A stretch of DNA of 64,000 bases. It comes from Cellvibrio sp. PSBB006. GTDB taxonomy: Bacteria > Pseudomonadota > Gammaproteobacteria > Pseudomonadales > Cellvibrionaceae. Positions within the stretch are counted from its first letter, which is position 1; each line of letters begins with the position of its first letter. The stretch spans positions 4,834,001 through 4,898,000 of the forward strand of contig NZ_CP021382.1 in NCBI RefSeq assembly GCF_002162135.1, read 5' to 3'. Below are positions 38,521-50,195 of the stretch, one piece after another. Position numbers and translations under genes: made by a program. The notes beneath the pieces are model-generated. The model saw nothing but the letters and a program-made list of their open reading frames with translations, was not told the origin of the DNA and did not search any database.

Positions 38521-39390
38521 TCACGCTTTCTTGTGTTTATTGATGTCACGGTGCCTGACCTGTACATCGTTATAAAACCGGTTGAAATGTTTTTGCAAAC
38601 GCTCGCTCAGATAAACCGAGCGATGCTGCCCGCCGGTACAACCGATGGCGATAGTGATATAGCTGCGATTGTTAGCTTGGTAACGCGGCAGCCAGCGGGT
38701 GAGGTAACGCTCGATGTCTTCGTACATTTCCTCAACCGAATCCTGTTCTTCAAGAAAATCAATCACGTCCTGATCTTTACCGGTTAGCGGTCGCAGATTG
38801 TGTTTCCAATGGGGATTAGGCAGGCAGCGTGCATCAAATACAAGGTCGGCGTTTACCGGGATACCATGTTTAAAACCGAAAGATTCAAACAGGATCGCCA
38901 TGTTGGATTCGCTACGGCCAACGACTCGTTCCTTCACCAGATCGCGCAATTCGTGCAGGTTCAGATGGCTGGTATCCAGCACCAGGTCCGCTGCATCGCG
39001 AATCGGTTCCAACAGGTTTTGTTCTTCGGTAATCGCTTCTTCCAGATTGGTATTGGTATCGCTCAATGGGTGTTTGCGCCGGGTTTCACTGAAGCGCTGA
39101 ATCAACACCGAGGGTTGCGCGTCGAGAAACAGTACGCGAAATGGCACATGGGCTTCCTTCAGCGTCTCAATCATCATCGGGAAAATGTTGAGATCCTGCC
39201 ACGCGTTGCGCACATCAATACCGATGGCAAATTTCTGGGTGTCGTCCTTGTGAATCTGGATTTGTGCCACCAGCGCCGGCAGCAGGCTCACGGGAAGATT
39301 GTCGATACAGTTGAAGCCGACATCTTCCAGAACATGCAGTGCAGTACTCTTACCCGAGCCGGATAATCCACTCACAATCACTAAATGCAT
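38521..39390 (-). CDS. rapZ: RNase adapter / nucleotide-binding protein RapZ
   Basis: 289 aa from ATG 39390, which gives the usual start MHLVIVSGLSGSGKST (Walker A at 8-15). The C-terminal domain contains ITIAIGCTGGQHRSVYL. It controls GlmZ or GlmS, or c-di-GMP-linked pathways, depending on species. An ATG at 39417 would add nine residues. In the rpoN cluster. Confidence 0.92.
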   Translation of the reverse strand: MHLVIVSGLSGSGKSTALHVLEDVGFNCIDNLPVSLLPALVAQIQIHKDDTQKFAIGIDVRNAWQDLNIFPMMIETLKEAHVPFRVLFLDAQPSVLIQRFSETRRKHPLSDTNTNLEEAITEEQNLLEPIRDAADLVLDTSHLNLHELRDLVKERVVGRSESNMAILFESFGFKHGIPVNADLVFDARCLPNPHWKHNLRPLTGKDQDVIDFLEEQDSVEEMYEDIERYLTRWLPRYQANNRSYITIAIGCTGGQHRSVYLSERLQKHFNRFYNDVQVRHRDINKHKKA

Positions 39391-39462
39391 GGGCGTGTAT
39401 TCCTGTGATTCATTCATCAATGCGCCGAGAGTGCCGGGCTTGTGTTTTCCCAAGATCGCCAA

Positions 39463-39915
39463 TCAATCTTTGCTGACAGCTATCTCATACAAGGCTGCAT
39501 CACTCTCCGCGCTACGTAGACGTTCGCGAAAGCCACTGTCGTTGAGAGCGCCAGCCAAGGCTGCCAAATTTTGCAGATGTTCGCCGTGGGCATTTTCCGG
39601 TACCAGCATGGCAAACAAAATATCCACGGGCTCGGAATCAATCGAATCAAAGTCAATCGGCTGATTCAGTGTGATCAGGGCGCCGATGACACCATCGTAG
39701 TTTTCCACTCGGCAGTGCGGGATAGCAATGCCGTGGCCGATGCCGGTGGAGCCAAGTCGTTCCCGCGCAATTAGCCGACGAAACAAGTCGTCGGCATCAA
39801 TGGCGGGAATATCCTGAGCGATGGTGTTGGCAAGAATTTCCAGCACACGCTTTTTGCTGACACCTTCGATATCGCACAGGGTGCGACCTTGGGTGAGAAG
39901 AGATTGTATTTGCAT
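39463..39915 (-). CDS. ptsN: Nitrogen PTS enzyme IIA
   Basis: 150 aa. EIIA domain with phosphorylated His in GIAIPHCRVENYDG. It regulates potassium, phosphate or nitrogen functions through its phosphorylation state. Begins 6 nt after hpf. Confidence 0.93.
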   Translation of the reverse strand: MQIQSLLTQGRTLCDIEGVSKKRVLEILANTIAQDIPAIDADDLFRRLIARERLGSTGIGHGIAIPHCRVENYDGVIGALITLNQPIDFDSIDSEPVDILFAMLVPENAHGEHLQNLAALAGALNDSGFRERLRSAESDAALYEIAVSKD

Positions 39916-39921
39916 AATGTA

Positions 39922-40212
39922 TTAACGATGGCTGCGCATTTTTTCTTTGTGTTTAATCAATTGCCGATCGAGCTTGTCGGTCAGCAGGTCAATAGCGGCA
40001 TAGAGATCTTCTGATGTCGCATCGGCAAATAAATCCTTGCCGCTTACGTGCACGGTGGCTTCCGCTTTTTGCTCCAGCTTGTCTACCGAGAGAATCACGT
40101 GAGTATTGGTAATGCGGTCGTGATGGTTATTGAGTCTTTCAAGTTTATTGTTGACGTAATCCTTGAGGGCGTCGGTAACTTCCAGGTGGTGACCGCTAAT
40201 AGTAATTTGCAT
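39922..40212 (-). CDS. hpf: Ribosome hibernation promoting factor (short HPF)
   Basis: 96 aa; starts MQITISGHHLEVTDALKDYV and lacks the long C-terminal extension. It binds the 30S/100S ribosome in stationary phase. Placed between rpoN and ptsN as usual. Confidence 0.92.
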   Translation of the reverse strand: MQITISGHHLEVTDALKDYVNNKLERLNNHHDRITNTHVILSVDKLEQKAEATVHVSGKDLFADATSEDLYAAIDLLTDKLDRQLIKHKEKMRSHR

Positions 40213-40339
40213 AGTACTTCCTCTTCGTTATGACAGTTACTCAATCTTGCCTGACGGCACGATTATTGATTCTGCATAGTGGTAGAACGTGTTCTGCACA
40301 TCCGGGTATTCATCAGCCTAGCAGTGGAGAAAAAGGATG

Positions 40340-41935
40340 TCATAGTAAACTTTTACGCTCATTAGACGGCGGGATATTGAGTGATTCCCGGTATTTGGCA
40401 ATGGTGCGACGCGCTACCTGGATGCCTTGCTCAGATAACAGCTCAGTGATCTTGCTGTCGCTCAGGGGTTTCTTTGGATTTTCCGCACTCACCAGTTTCT
40501 TGATGATGGCGCGAATTGCCGTAGAGGAGCATTCGCCGCCGCTGTCTGTACTCACATGACTGGAAAAGAAATATTTAAGTTCAAAAATTCCCTGTGGGGT
40601 ATGCATGTACTTTTGGGTGGTCACCCGCGAGATAGTGGATTCATGCATATCTACGATTTCGGCGATGTCGTGCAGTACCAGTGGCTTCATTGCCTCGGCG
40701 CCGTACTCCAGGAAGCCCCGCTGTTTTTCCACAATACAGCTGGCAACTTTCAACAGGGTTTCGTTGCGGCTCTGTAAACTTTTGAGGAACCAGCGGGCTT
40801 CTTGCAGATTGTCCTTGAGGAAGGTGTTATCGCTGCTCGAATCAGCCCGCTTCACCATGGAGGCGTAATCCGAATTGATTCTCAGGCGCGGGGCGATATC
40901 CGGATTTAATTCCACCATCCAGCGGCCATCACGCTTTTCCACAAACACATCCGGCACAACATACTCTGTGTCACCGGAAGCAATCATATCGCCGGGGCGA
41001 GGGTTCAGACTCTGGATCAATGCCACGGCCTGGCCTAACTCGCTCTCTTTGAGCTTGGTGCGGCGCATTAACTGGCGATAATCGCGGCTGCCTAACAAGG
41101 GTAGATACTGCTTGACGATCAGCTTGGCAGGTTCAAGAAAGGGCGTGGTCGGGGCGAATTGTTGCAATTGCACCAGCAGACATTCCGACAGGTTTTGGCT
41201 GCACACGCCGCAGGGGTCAAATTGTTGTAAACGGTGCTGTACGGCAACGACTTCATCCAGTTCCAGTTCATCCAGTTCGGTGATCAGGCCTTCGTAGATA
41301 TCGGCCAGGCTCACGGATAGCATGCCACTGGGATCGACCGCATCGATGATTGCCATGGCGATGATCCGGTCCTGGTCTGACATGGGGGTCAGGTTGAGCT
41401 GCCACATCAGGTGATCGTAGAGGGAATCGGTAACGGCGCGCCGGCTGTCAAAGTCGTTGTCTTCGCCATCATAAGAGGATGAACTGCTGGTGTGGGAGGA
41501 CTGATAGACATCGTCCCAACTGGTATCTACCGGTAACTCACTGGGGATGGATTCGTTCCATTCGGTATTGGGTTCGCTGTCCCCGTAATTATCGGTATCA
41601 GAAAAGCTTTCGGTCTCGTTATAGGTAGTTTCTGCGTAGCTTTCCTTGTCAGCAAAGGTGTCCTTATCGTTAAAGCCCGAATCGAGATCTGCGCCATTGG
41701 CATCTGCAGCAACTTCTTGCTGGCGGGGATAATCACTGTCTTCCCCTTCACCGCTGTCGGCAGGCGAGTGGCTGTCGTAACCCTCTTCGACCTCTAGCAT
41801 CGGGTTGGAATCCAGAGCTTCCTGGATCTCCTGCTGCAAATCCAGGGTCGACAATTGCAGCAGACGAATAGCCTGTTGCAATTGGGGCGTCATGGTCAGT
41901 TGCTGGCCGAGTTTTAGCTGTAGAGACTGCTTCAT
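40340..41935 (-). CDS. rpoN: RNA polymerase sigma-54 factor
   Basis: 531 aa. Gln-rich activator region I ([20 protein letters not shown]), an acidic linker (about 55-150), the core-binding region, and the C-terminal RpoN box [10 protein letters not shown]. It directs transcription from -24/-12 promoters and needs an enhancer-binding ATPase. Upstream of hpf, downstream of lptB, all on the minus strand. Confidence 0.95.
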   Translation of the reverse strand: MKQSLQLKLGQQLTMTPQLQQAIRLLQLSTLDLQQEIQEALDSNPMLEVEEGYDSHSPADSGEGEDSDYPRQQEVAADANGADLDSGFNDKDTFADKESYAETTYNETESFSDTDNYGDSEPNTEWNESIPSELPVDTSWDDVYQSSHTSSSSSYDGEDNDFDSRRAVTDSLYDHLMWQLNLTPMSDQDRIIAMAIIDAVDPSGMLSVSLADIYEGLITELDELELDEVVAVQHRLQQFDPCGVCSQNLSECLLVQLQQFAPTTPFLEPAKLIVKQYLPLLGSRDYRQLMRRTKLKESELGQAVALIQSLNPRPGDMIASGDTEYVVPDVFVEKRDGRWMVELNPDIAPRLRINSDYASMVKRADSSSDNTFLKDNLQEARWFLKSLQSRNETLLKVASCIVEKQRGFLEYGAEAMKPLVLHDIAEIVDMHESTISRVTTQKYMHTPQGIFELKYFFSSHVSTDSGGECSSTAIRAIIKKLVSAENPKKPLSDSKITELLSEQGIQVARRTIAKYRESLNIPPSNERKSLL

Positions 41936-42083
41936 CGTAAGTAGAACTAAACCCCAAAGAAATGATGTTGTTCAGGTGGAGTTTAGACAGCCTTTGTCTT
42001 GCAGGCAATAACACCTAGCAATCTTTGTGCCTGTTATACAAATTTAGTGGCTTGTCAAGTGATTTGTCGGAACGCACCTGAGG

Positions 42084-42809
42084 TTACAGGCGGAAGTTTT
42101 CGCCCAGATAGACTTCGCGGACCTTGTTGTTACTCAGTACCGTTTCTGCATCGCCCTCGGCGATGATATGGCCTTCGCTGACGATATAGGCTGTCTCACA
42201 AATATCCAGTGTCTCGCGCACATTGTGGTCAGTAATGAGCACGCCGATGCCGCGATCCTTGAGGTGACGCACAATTTGTTTAATGTCGTTCACTGAAATG
42301 GGGTCAACGCCGGCGAAGGGCTCATCAAGGAGAATGAACTGCGGCTCTGTCGCCAGCGCTCGGGCAATTTCTACCCGCCGCCGCTCACCACCGGAGAGCG
42401 ACATACCCAAACTGTCGCGGATATGGGTGATATGGAATTCCTGCAGTAGTGAGTCGAGTTTTGCGTGGCGCTGCTTGCGGTTGAGATCCTTGCGGGTTTC
42501 AAGGATCGCCATGATGTTATCTGCCACGGTCAGCTTGCGAAAAACGGAAGCTTCCTGGGGTAGATAACCGATACCCGCCCGGGCACGGCCATGGATAGGC
42601 AGATGAGTCAGGTCTTTGCCGTCGAGTAATATTCGCCCTTCATCGGCACCGACAAGGCCGGCAATCATATAAAAACAGGTGGTTTTGCCTGCGCCGTTGG
42701 GGCCGAGCAGGCCCACAATCGTACCGCTGGTCACGGCGATTGACACGTCAATGACAACTTTACGGCTTTTATAACTCTTGGCGAGATGTTGGGCTTGCAG
42801 GGTCGGCAT
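42084..42809 (-). CDS. lptB: LPS export ABC ATPase LptB
   Basis: 241 aa. Walker [15 protein letters not shown], signature [15 protein letters not shown], Walker [14 protein letters not shown] and H-loop VLITDHNV. It drives LPS extraction by LptFG. The family start MPTLQAQHL is at 42809; the open frame reaches 42878 inside lptA. 7 nt after lptA. Confidence 0.94.
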   Translation of the reverse strand: MPTLQAQHLAKSYKSRKVVIDVSIAVTSGTIVGLLGPNGAGKTTCFYMIAGLVGADEGRILLDGKDLTHLPIHGRARAGIGYLPQEASVFRKLTVADNIMAILETRKDLNRKQRHAKLDSLLQEFHITHIRDSLGMSLSGGERRRVEIARALATEPQFILLDEPFAGVDPISVNDIKQIVRHLKDRGIGVLITDHNVRETLDICETAYIVSEGHIIAEGDAETVLSNNKVREVYLGENFRL

Positions 42810-42816
42810 GGTCGAC

Positions 42817-43377
42817 TCAATCTTGATTGATGGTTTGTGGCGGGATAACGATTTCGATGCGCTGTGGTTGCTGTGCATCCTTCTTGCCCGCTGCCTTCAT
42901 GATCTCTTTGCGGATGTCGTAATCAATGCGGTTACCACTAATCGATGCGCCATTTTCCTGTTCCAGAAATGCATTCTCCAGAAGTAACAACTGTTCATTG
43001 GTTAAGGTATAGCGAATGCTGTTGGCCTGCGCTGTAATAGTTGCCTGGTTCTCTGCCGGTTTTTGCTGGTAGCGTGCAGGCTTACCGCGGGCTTCCATCT
43101 TCTCAACTTCGTCGTTGCTGTTGGTATGGATGGTGATCTGATCGGCACTGATTTCCAGGGTGCCTTGCTTTAATCTCACGTCACCGCTGTAGGTAGCGGT
43201 GCGCTTTTTGCGATCCAGTTGCGCGCTATTGGCGGAAATATGGATGGGTTGTTCTTTGTCGCTGGGGAGGGCATGAACGGGTGTCGTCAGCCACAGGGCG
43301 CACAGTAACAGGAGTAAAAATGATACAAGCGGTTTGCACGCCATCATAGAAAATCTGACATTGTTATTGAGGTTCAT
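42817..43377 (-). CDS. lptA: LPS transport periplasmic protein LptA
   Basis: 186 aa. Signal peptide about 1-35 (hydrophobic [14 protein letters not shown], ending VHA), then the OstA jelly-roll ([19 protein letters not shown]). It forms the periplasmic bridge. The start at 43377 has AGGGAC upstream and overlaps the end of lptC by 14 nt. Confidence 0.9.
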   Translation of the reverse strand: MNLNNNVRFSMMACKPLVSFLLLLLCALWLTTPVHALPSDKEQPIHISANSAQLDRKKRTATYSGDVRLKQGTLEISADQITIHTNSNDEVEKMEARGKPARYQQKPAENQATITAQANSIRYTLTNEQLLLLENAFLEQENGASISGNRIDYDIRKEIMKAAGKKDAQQPQRIEIVIPPQTINQD

Positions 43378-43948
43378 ATGTCCCTCGGACCCTGGAAAGT
43401 AACTCGATGCGGTCCTCACCCAAGTAAGCTTTCATGCCCAGCGTGTCGAGGTGGCCTTGTTGGGCGCGCATCTTAACAGCTTTATCAGTTTCGGCGTATT
43501 GCTGGCTGGCTTTGATGCGCAATTCGCTGGTCAGCAACTCTAGCAAACCTTCATTGGCCGATTGCTGGTAGACGCGCACATCGTTAAACAGGGTGACCAA
43601 CTGGCCGTTCTGATCAATCTTTCCTTCGTTGGCGGTGAGATGCCAGGGCGCAATATCAGCGTTTTCACTAAATAACATCCGTGGTTGGCTCAGCATGGTG
43701 TAATCCTTCGGGCCGGGCCGGGCCGGGTTGATCTGAAAGTGTTCAGCCGTGTCAGTTGTCAGGATATTGCGCAAGTTGCCGTCGGCATCGTATTCGCGCA
43801 GTTTGATATCGGTCATATAGGCTTGCGGAAAGTTGGCGCTTCTGACGACATCCTCGCCCAATAATTCGGTGGGCGATTTATCCCAGAAAGCTACCAGGCC
43901 AATCACTAGCAATGAAACAACAATCCAGGGCAACGGAATGCGTGACAT
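43364..43948 (-). CDS. lptC: LPS transport protein LptC
   Basis: 194 aa. One N-terminal membrane helix (about 8-24) and a periplasmic OstA-like domain (YMTDIKLREYDADGNLRNIL). It hands LPS from LptB2FG to LptA. 11 nt after kdsC. Confidence 0.91.
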   Translation of the reverse strand: MSRIPLPWIVVSLLVIGLVAFWDKSPTELLGEDVVRSANFPQAYMTDIKLREYDADGNLRNILTTDTAEHFQINPARPGPKDYTMLSQPRMLFSENADIAPWHLTANEGKIDQNGQLVTLFNDVRVYQQSANEGLLELLTSELRIKASQQYAETDKAVKMRAQQGHLDTLGMKAYLGEDRIELLSRVRGTYEPQ

Positions 43949-43959
43949 GAGTTGATCCG

Positions 43960-44493
43960 TCAGTGATGGGTTGGTAGATAATGGGCGAGCGCAGAGTCAA
44001 AAGTACCCTGCGCTTGCATAATCAAATCGCACGCCTCGCGCACGGCGCCCTGGCCACCGTGAAACCGGCTTTGCCAATGGGCGCGATCGGCCACGCTCAG
44101 ATGGGCATTGGGGACGGTCAGTGCCAGACCGACACGACTCATGACGCTGAGGTCCGGCCAGTCATCCCCCATAAAAGCGATCTCTTCCAGAGAAATGCTG
44201 TTGTCCAGATTTTCCTGTAATGCAGCCCATTTATCTTCACGTCCCTGGATTAACAATTCAATGCCGAGGTCCTTCGCCCGTTTGGCAACCAGCGTGCTGG
44301 TGCGTCCGGTAATAATGCCCACTTTTACGCCGCTCCCCTGTAAGAGTTTTATGCCGTGGCCATCCAGAGTACAAAAGGTTTTCAGTTCATCTCCGGAGTT
44401 GCTGAAGTAGAGTTTGCCGTCGGTGAGTACACCATCGACATCGAGTAGAAGTAATTTGATACGGCGAGCGCGTTCCAGTAAATCGGGGGTCAT
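43960..44493 (-). CDS. kdsC: Kdo-8-phosphate phosphatase
   Basis: 177 aa HAD phosphatase; nucleophile Asp in LLLDVDGVLTDGKLYF and MGDDWPDLSVM near the C-terminal half. It makes Kdo for the LPS inner core. Between kdsD and lptC on the minus strand. Confidence 0.93.
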   Translation of the reverse strand: MTPDLLERARRIKLLLLDVDGVLTDGKLYFSNSGDELKTFCTLDGHGIKLLQGSGVKVGIITGRTSTLVAKRAKDLGIELLIQGREDKWAALQENLDNSISLEEIAFMGDDWPDLSVMSRVGLALTVPNAHLSVADRAHWQSRFHGGQGAVREACDLIMQAQGTFDSALAHYLPTHH

Positions 44494-44552
44494 TCAAATA
44501 TTGCTCTCGGGTGAGTGTGTAAATGTGGCTGAGCCTGGGTTTCGGAAGTAGA

Positions 44553-45524
44553 TCAGATTACGCCGGCACGCAAAATATCATGCATGTGTACGACTCCGAT
44601 GGGACGATTTTGTTCGTCGCCGACGATCAGGGCGGTAATTTTGCGGTCTTCCATAATCTTTAGTGCTTCCGCTGCGAGCGTGGTGTCGCGCACGGTTTTA
44701 GGGTGGTGATTCATCAGGTTGCGCATAACGGCTTTGCCGATATCGACCCCCTGATCAACGCTGCGACGCAAATCGCCGTCGGTGAAGATGCCGAGTAAAG
44801 CATTCTGCTCATCGACTACCGTGGTCATACCAAAACCTTTCTCGGTCATGACCAGCAGTGCATGGGACAAGGGGGCATCAGCATCGACGCGTGGGACCTT
44901 GTCGCCGGCGTGCATGATATCTGAAACCCGTAATAACAGTTTGCGACCCAGGGCTCCACCGGGGTGTGAAAAGGCAAAATCCTCAGCAGTGAAGCCGCGC
45001 GCCTCCAGCAGTGCGATAGCCAAGGCATCGCCCATGACCATGGTGGCGGTTGTGCTGGAGGTGGGGGCCAGTGCCAGGGGGCATGCTTCGCTGGCGACAC
45101 TGATATCCAGATGTGCTTCGGCTATCTCGCCCAGCACGGAATTACGGTCACTGGTCATGCTGATGATGGGAATTCCCATGCGTTTAAACAGCGGTAACAA
45201 TGTGACTATTTCGACGGAATTGCCTGAATAGGAGATGGCGATAACGATATCGTCTTTGGTAATCATCCCCAGATCGCCGTGGCTGGCTTCACCGGGATGA
45301 ACAAAAAAAGCTGGAGAGCCTGTGCTGGCCAGGGTGGCTGCAATTTTGCGGGCGATATGGCCCGATTTGCCAATACCGGTGACGACCGTGCGTCCGCGAC
45401 AGGCGAGGATCATCTCGCAGGCTTTAATGAACTCCTGATCCAGACGCTCGCGCAAGGCTGATACGGCGCCTGCTTCAATCTCGATAGTGCGCAGGCCGGA
45501 GCTGATAAAGTCGAATTGAGTCAT
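44553..45524 (-). CDS. kdsD: Arabinose-5-phosphate isomerase
   Basis: 323 aa. SIS domain (about 30-170; RTVVTGIGKSGHIARKIAAT and SGNSVEIV) then two CBS motifs (about 200-320). It makes the arabinose 5-phosphate used for Kdo. Start 45524 (MTQFDFISSG) is preferred; the frame is open to 45560. First gene of the kds-lpt run. Confidence 0.93.
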   Translation of the reverse strand: MTQFDFISSGLRTIEIEAGAVSALRERLDQEFIKACEMILACRGRTVVTGIGKSGHIARKIAATLASTGSPAFFVHPGEASHGDLGMITKDDIVIAISYSGNSVEIVTLLPLFKRMGIPIISMTSDRNSVLGEIAEAHLDISVASEACPLALAPTSSTTATMVMGDALAIALLEARGFTAEDFAFSHPGGALGRKLLLRVSDIMHAGDKVPRVDADAPLSHALLVMTEKGFGMTTVVDEQNALLGIFTDGDLRRSVDQGVDIGKAVMRNLMNHHPKTVRDTTLAAEALKIMEDRKITALIVGDEQNRPIGVVHMHDILRAGVI

Positions 45525-45802
45525 GCGGGGCGAGATCTCGCTGCTGGGTAATCGGAGCAAATCAAGCGGGCATTATAACGACGGAAATCATTGTCGCCAC
45601 CCTCCATAGGATGCAGCTCATCCGATTGCTCAAATTGATGTGGAGTTTTCGCGTTTAAAGGGCGGTGGTATAGTGCGTGGCCACGATTTCAGCAATGGTG
45701 CCAGGTCTGTTCATTCGGATTACAGACAAGGGCACTTATCGGGGTCATAGCAGTCTTATCTACCGGAAATTGCCCCACGACAACATGAGGTTAGGAGTTC
45801 AG

Positions 45803-46432
45803 ATGACGTATATATCGCACAAGGTAACGGGCGCTTTATTGTTAATCGCTGCCTGTTTTGTATTGAGTTTTCAGGCCGTCGCTGCCGAGAAGGACGTGAA
45901 AGATCCGCGCGATCTGGTTGAGGAAGTCGCGCAGGAGTTGTTTGCTGTCGCGAAAGCTCATCCGGGCGAGAAAGCCAGCTCAGAGGCATACTTCAACAAG
46001 ATAGAAACTGTCCTTGAGCAAGTGGTGGATTTCCCGTTTATCGCTTACGTTGTGATGGGTGAAAGCGGTAAAAAAGCTACCGATGAGCAGAAGAAGCAAT
46101 TTGCTGAGGTATTCAAAAGCGGCTTGGTCCGTTCATACGCCAAAGGCATTGCTGCCTACGCCGACAGCGACATCAAAATCCTGCCGGTTAACATCAATCC
46201 GAACAAGCCCACGGCGGTTACGGTTAAACAGGAAGTGACCGACAAGGGGAATGTTCACCACCTGGCTTATAGCATGCGTCTGAATAAGAAGACGAATGAG
46301 TGGAAGTTGATCAACGTGACGCTCAATGGCGTTAATCTCGGTCAATCGTTCCGCAGTCAATTCAGTCAGGCGATAGCCAAGCAGGGCGGTGACATTGATA
46401 AGGTTATCAATAACTGGCTATCTGAAGCGTGA
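45803..46432 (+). CDS. mlaC: Periplasmic lipid-binding protein MlaC (solitary)
   Basis: 209 aa. Signal peptide about 1-28 (ALLLIAACFVLSFQAVAA) and an MlaC/Ttg2 domain (FNKIETVLEQVVDFPFIAYV, then FKSGLVRSYAKGIAAY). AGGAG at 45793-45797 supports ATG 45803; two longer in-frame starts (45677, 45785) are less likely. MlaC carries phospholipid between the outer-membrane MlaA complex and inner-membrane MlaFEDB. In Pseudomonas mlaFED precede it and mlaB follows (from memory); none is present here. Confidence 0.87.
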   Translation: MTYISHKVTGALLLIAACFVLSFQAVAAEKDVKDPRDLVEEVAQELFAVAKAHPGEKASSEAYFNKIETVLEQVVDFPFIAYVVMGESGKKATDEQKKQFAEVFKSGLVRSYAKGIAAYADSDIKILPVNINPNKPTAVTVKQEVTDKGNVHHLAYSMRLNKKTNEWKLINVTLNGVNLGQSFRSQFSQAIAKQGGDIDKVINNWLSEA

Positions 46433-46462
46433 TCTAGTGTTCTTATAGATATCCATCACATT

Positions 46463-46517
46463 CTCCGGCCATCGCGGCCGGAGCCGTAGATGCGGGATGC
46501 GCCGCCCGGCGCATTCC
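46463..46517 (+). repeat. Two adjacent hairpins after mlaC
   Basis: CTCCGGCC-ATCGC-GGCCGGAG (46463-46483) followed by GGATGCGCC...GGCGCATTCC (46495-46517). No T run follows. They resemble a REP-like pair, distinct from the GTCGGATTA family, and occupy the spot where mlaB would be expected. Confidence 0.6.
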
Positions 46518-46585
46518 GGTAAGATTCCCTCCCTGACTTATCCTCGATTCATATCATCGGGCCGCGCGCCCTGAGAAATTTATTT

Positions 46586-46834
46586 ATGCAGTCTGAAGAC
46601 ATCAAAGCGCTGATCGAAGCCAGTATCCCTGATAGCCAGGTCCAGGTTGGCGTGCAGGGCGACCATATCAATCTGGTCGTGATCAGCCCGGCATTCGCCG
46701 GCTTGTCCATCGTCAAGAAACAGCAACTTGTTTATGCCGCGCTGGCCGGATTATTTGCTGACGGCCGCGTACATGCGGTGGATTACATGAAGACGTTTAC
46801 GCCGGAAGAGTGGCAGCAACAGCAGCAACAATAA
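46586..46834 (+). CDS. ibaG: BolA/IbaG family protein
   Basis: 82 aa. MQSEDIKALIEASIPDSQVQ then the BolA helix-turn fold with FAGLSIVKKQQLVYAAL; ends in a poly-Gln tail. It works with monothiol glutaredoxin in iron-sulfur trafficking. Directly upstream of murA, as in relatives. Confidence 0.9.
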   Translation: MQSEDIKALIEASIPDSQVQVGVQGDHINLVVISPAFAGLSIVKKQQLVYAALAGLFADGRVHAVDYMKTFTPEEWQQQQQQ

Positions 46835-46870
46835 TCGGTATGTCCGATTTACAGCTTTATCTCTCCCTAG

Positions 46871-48148
<1,278 letters not shown>

Positions 48149-48160
48149 ATTTATTGTTGG

Positions 48161-48799
48161 ATGAGTATGAACCAGACATTGACCATTGCCCTGACCAAGG
48201 GGCGCATTATGGATGAAACCTTACCGCTGCTGGCGGCGGCAGGGATACAGCCACTGGAAGATATCGCTAAAAGCCGCAAACTGGTTTTTGATACGAATCA
48301 GGATGGGGTGCGCCTGTTGGTATTGCGCGGGGCTGATGTACCTACCTATGTACAATTCGGCGCGGCAGATATGGGGGTGTCCGGCAAGGATACCCTGATG
48401 GAGAACGGTGCGGATGGCTTGTATGAACCGCTGGATCTCAATATTGCCCGCTGTAAATTAATGACGGCTGCCATCAAGGATATTCCCACCCGGCCTGGTC
48501 GTATTCGCGTGGCCACCAAATATGTCAATATCGCCAAGCAGTATTACGCGTCTCGTGGGCGTCAGGTCGATATCATCAAACTTTATGGCGCGATGGAGCT
48601 TGCTCCCATCATGCAACTGGCGGATGAAATTGTGGATATCGTTGATACCGGTAATACCTTGCGTGCTAACGGGCTGGAACCGCGCGATTTCATCGCCGAC
48701 ATCAGCTCACGCCTTATCGTCAACAAGGCCTCAATGAAGATGAAGCACGTCAAGATTCAGCAGGTGATCGATGATATTGCCAAGGCCGTGGTCAAGTGA
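48161..48799 (+). CDS. hisG: ATP phosphoribosyltransferase, short form
   Basis: 212 aa. [18 protein letters not shown] at the start and [14 protein letters not shown] (PRPP loop) near residue 165. It lacks the C-terminal regulatory domain of long HisG, so it should need HisZ, which is not in the window. First step of histidine synthesis. ATG 48161 or 48167 are both possible. Confidence 0.92.
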   Translation: MSMNQTLTIALTKGRIMDETLPLLAAAGIQPLEDIAKSRKLVFDTNQDGVRLLVLRGADVPTYVQFGAADMGVSGKDTLMENGADGLYEPLDLNIARCKLMTAAIKDIPTRPGRIRVATKYVNIAKQYYASRGRQVDIIKLYGAMELAPIMQLADEIVDIVDTGNTLRANGLEPRDFIADISSRLIVNKASMKMKHVKIQQVIDDIAKAVVK

Positions 48800-48834
48800 T
48801 CTTTCTGTTAACGTTTATCAGCTAGAGCAATCTC

Positions 48835-50142
48835 ATGTCGGAATCCTTTATTAATCGTCTGGACGCTGAACAAGCGGACTTTGCCGAAGCCTTGAACAAG
48901 CTTCTGGCTTGGGAGTCAGTGTCCGATGCGCGGGTAGCGGCGGTGGTGGACGATATCCTGCAACAGGTTCGTTCCCGTGGCGATGCGGCGGTGCTTGAAT
49001 ATACCAACCGTTTTGATCGCCGTAGCGCGAGCGCCATGTCTGAGCTGGTGGTTTCCAGCGCTCAATTGCAAGACGCCTTGGGAAAGATTACCGCCGAACA
49101 ACGTCAGGCGTTGGAATCGGCGGCGCTACGTATTCGTCAATACCACGAACACCAGCGGCAGGACTCCTGGCGCTATACCGAAGCTGATGGCACAGTCCTT
49201 GGGCAGCAGATTACCGCGATGGAACGAGTGGGGCTCTATGTGCCGGGCGGCAAGGCTTCTTATCCATCTTCCGTATTGATGAATGCTATCCCCGCCAAAG
49301 TGGCCGGCGTTGAGCAGCTTGTTATGGTGGTGCCGGCTCCGGATAGTGTGCTTAATCCGATGGTGCTGGCTGCTGCTGCCATCGCCGGTGTCGATCAGGT
49401 TGTTACTATCGGCGGTGCCCAGGCTGTTGCGGCGCTTGCTTATGGTACTGAATCTATTGCCAAGGTCGATAAAATTGTCGGCCCGGGTAACATTTATGTA
49501 GCCACTGCCAAGCGCGCAGTATTTGGCCAGGTCGCTATCGACATGATTGCCGGTCCTTCTGAAATCCTGGTGATCTGTGATGGCAAGACTGATCCGGACT
49601 GGATTGCGATGGATCTGTTCAGCCAGGCGGAGCATGACGAACAGGCCCAATCGATTCTGTTGTGTCCTGATGCTGCTTACCTTGAGAAGGTTGAGGCGGC
49701 CATGCAAAAGTTACTGCCGACCTTGTCGCGTCGTGCGATTGCCAGCGTTTCGGTTCGCATGCGGGGAGCCTTGATAAAAGTGCGGGATATCGCTCAGGCG
49801 ATTGAGGTAAGTAACCGGATTGCGCCGGAGCACCTGGAGCTATCAGTGGAAGATCCCGAAGCGCTGTTACCGCAGATTCGCCACGCGGGCGCGATCTTTA
49901 TGGGGCGTTATACCCCGGAAGCTTTGGGAGATTACTGTGCTGGCCCAAACCACGTCTTGCCCACCTCCGGCACTGCGCGTTTTTCCTCGCCTTTAGGGGT
50001 ATATGACTTTCAGAAGCGCAGCTCGATCATCATGTGCTCCGCCAGCGGCGCTTCGGCGTTGTCCCGTACGGCCTCGGTGCTGGCGCGGAGCGAAGATCTT
50101 GAAGCGCATGCGCGGTCCGCAGAATATCGCATCATAGATTGA
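48835..50142 (+). CDS. hisD: Histidinol dehydrogenase
   Basis: 435 aa. [30 protein letters not shown] and [10 protein letters not shown] are family motifs; catalytic region [11 protein letters not shown]. Last two steps of histidine synthesis. In Pseudomonas hisC follows (from memory); here a terminator and algW do. Confidence 0.94.
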   Translation: MSESFINRLDAEQADFAEALNKLLAWESVSDARVAAVVDDILQQVRSRGDAAVLEYTNRFDRRSASAMSELVVSSAQLQDALGKITAEQRQALESAALRIRQYHEHQRQDSWRYTEADGTVLGQQITAMERVGLYVPGGKASYPSSVLMNAIPAKVAGVEQLVMVVPAPDSVLNPMVLAAAAIAGVDQVVTIGGAQAVAALAYGTESIAKVDKIVGPGNIYVATAKRAVFGQVAIDMIAGPSEILVICDGKTDPDWIAMDLFSQAEHDEQAQSILLCPDAAYLEKVEAAMQKLLPTLSRRAIASVSVRMRGALIKVRDIAQAIEVSNRIAPEHLELSVEDPEALLPQIRHAGAIFMGRYTPEALGDYCAGPNHVLPTSGTARFSSPLGVYDFQKRSSIIMCSASGASALSRTASVLARSEDLEAHARSAEYRIID

Positions 50143-50156
50143 CGATCAGTTGCTGT

Positions 50157-50187
50157 GAAAAAGACCGGTTTAATACCGGTCTTTTTA
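50157..50187 (+). terminator. Intrinsic terminator after hisD
   Basis: AAAAAGACCGGT-TTAAT-ACCGGTCTTTTTAT; works for both directions and separates hisD from the convergent algW. Confidence 0.88.
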
Positions 50188-50195
50188 TTTAGGCA

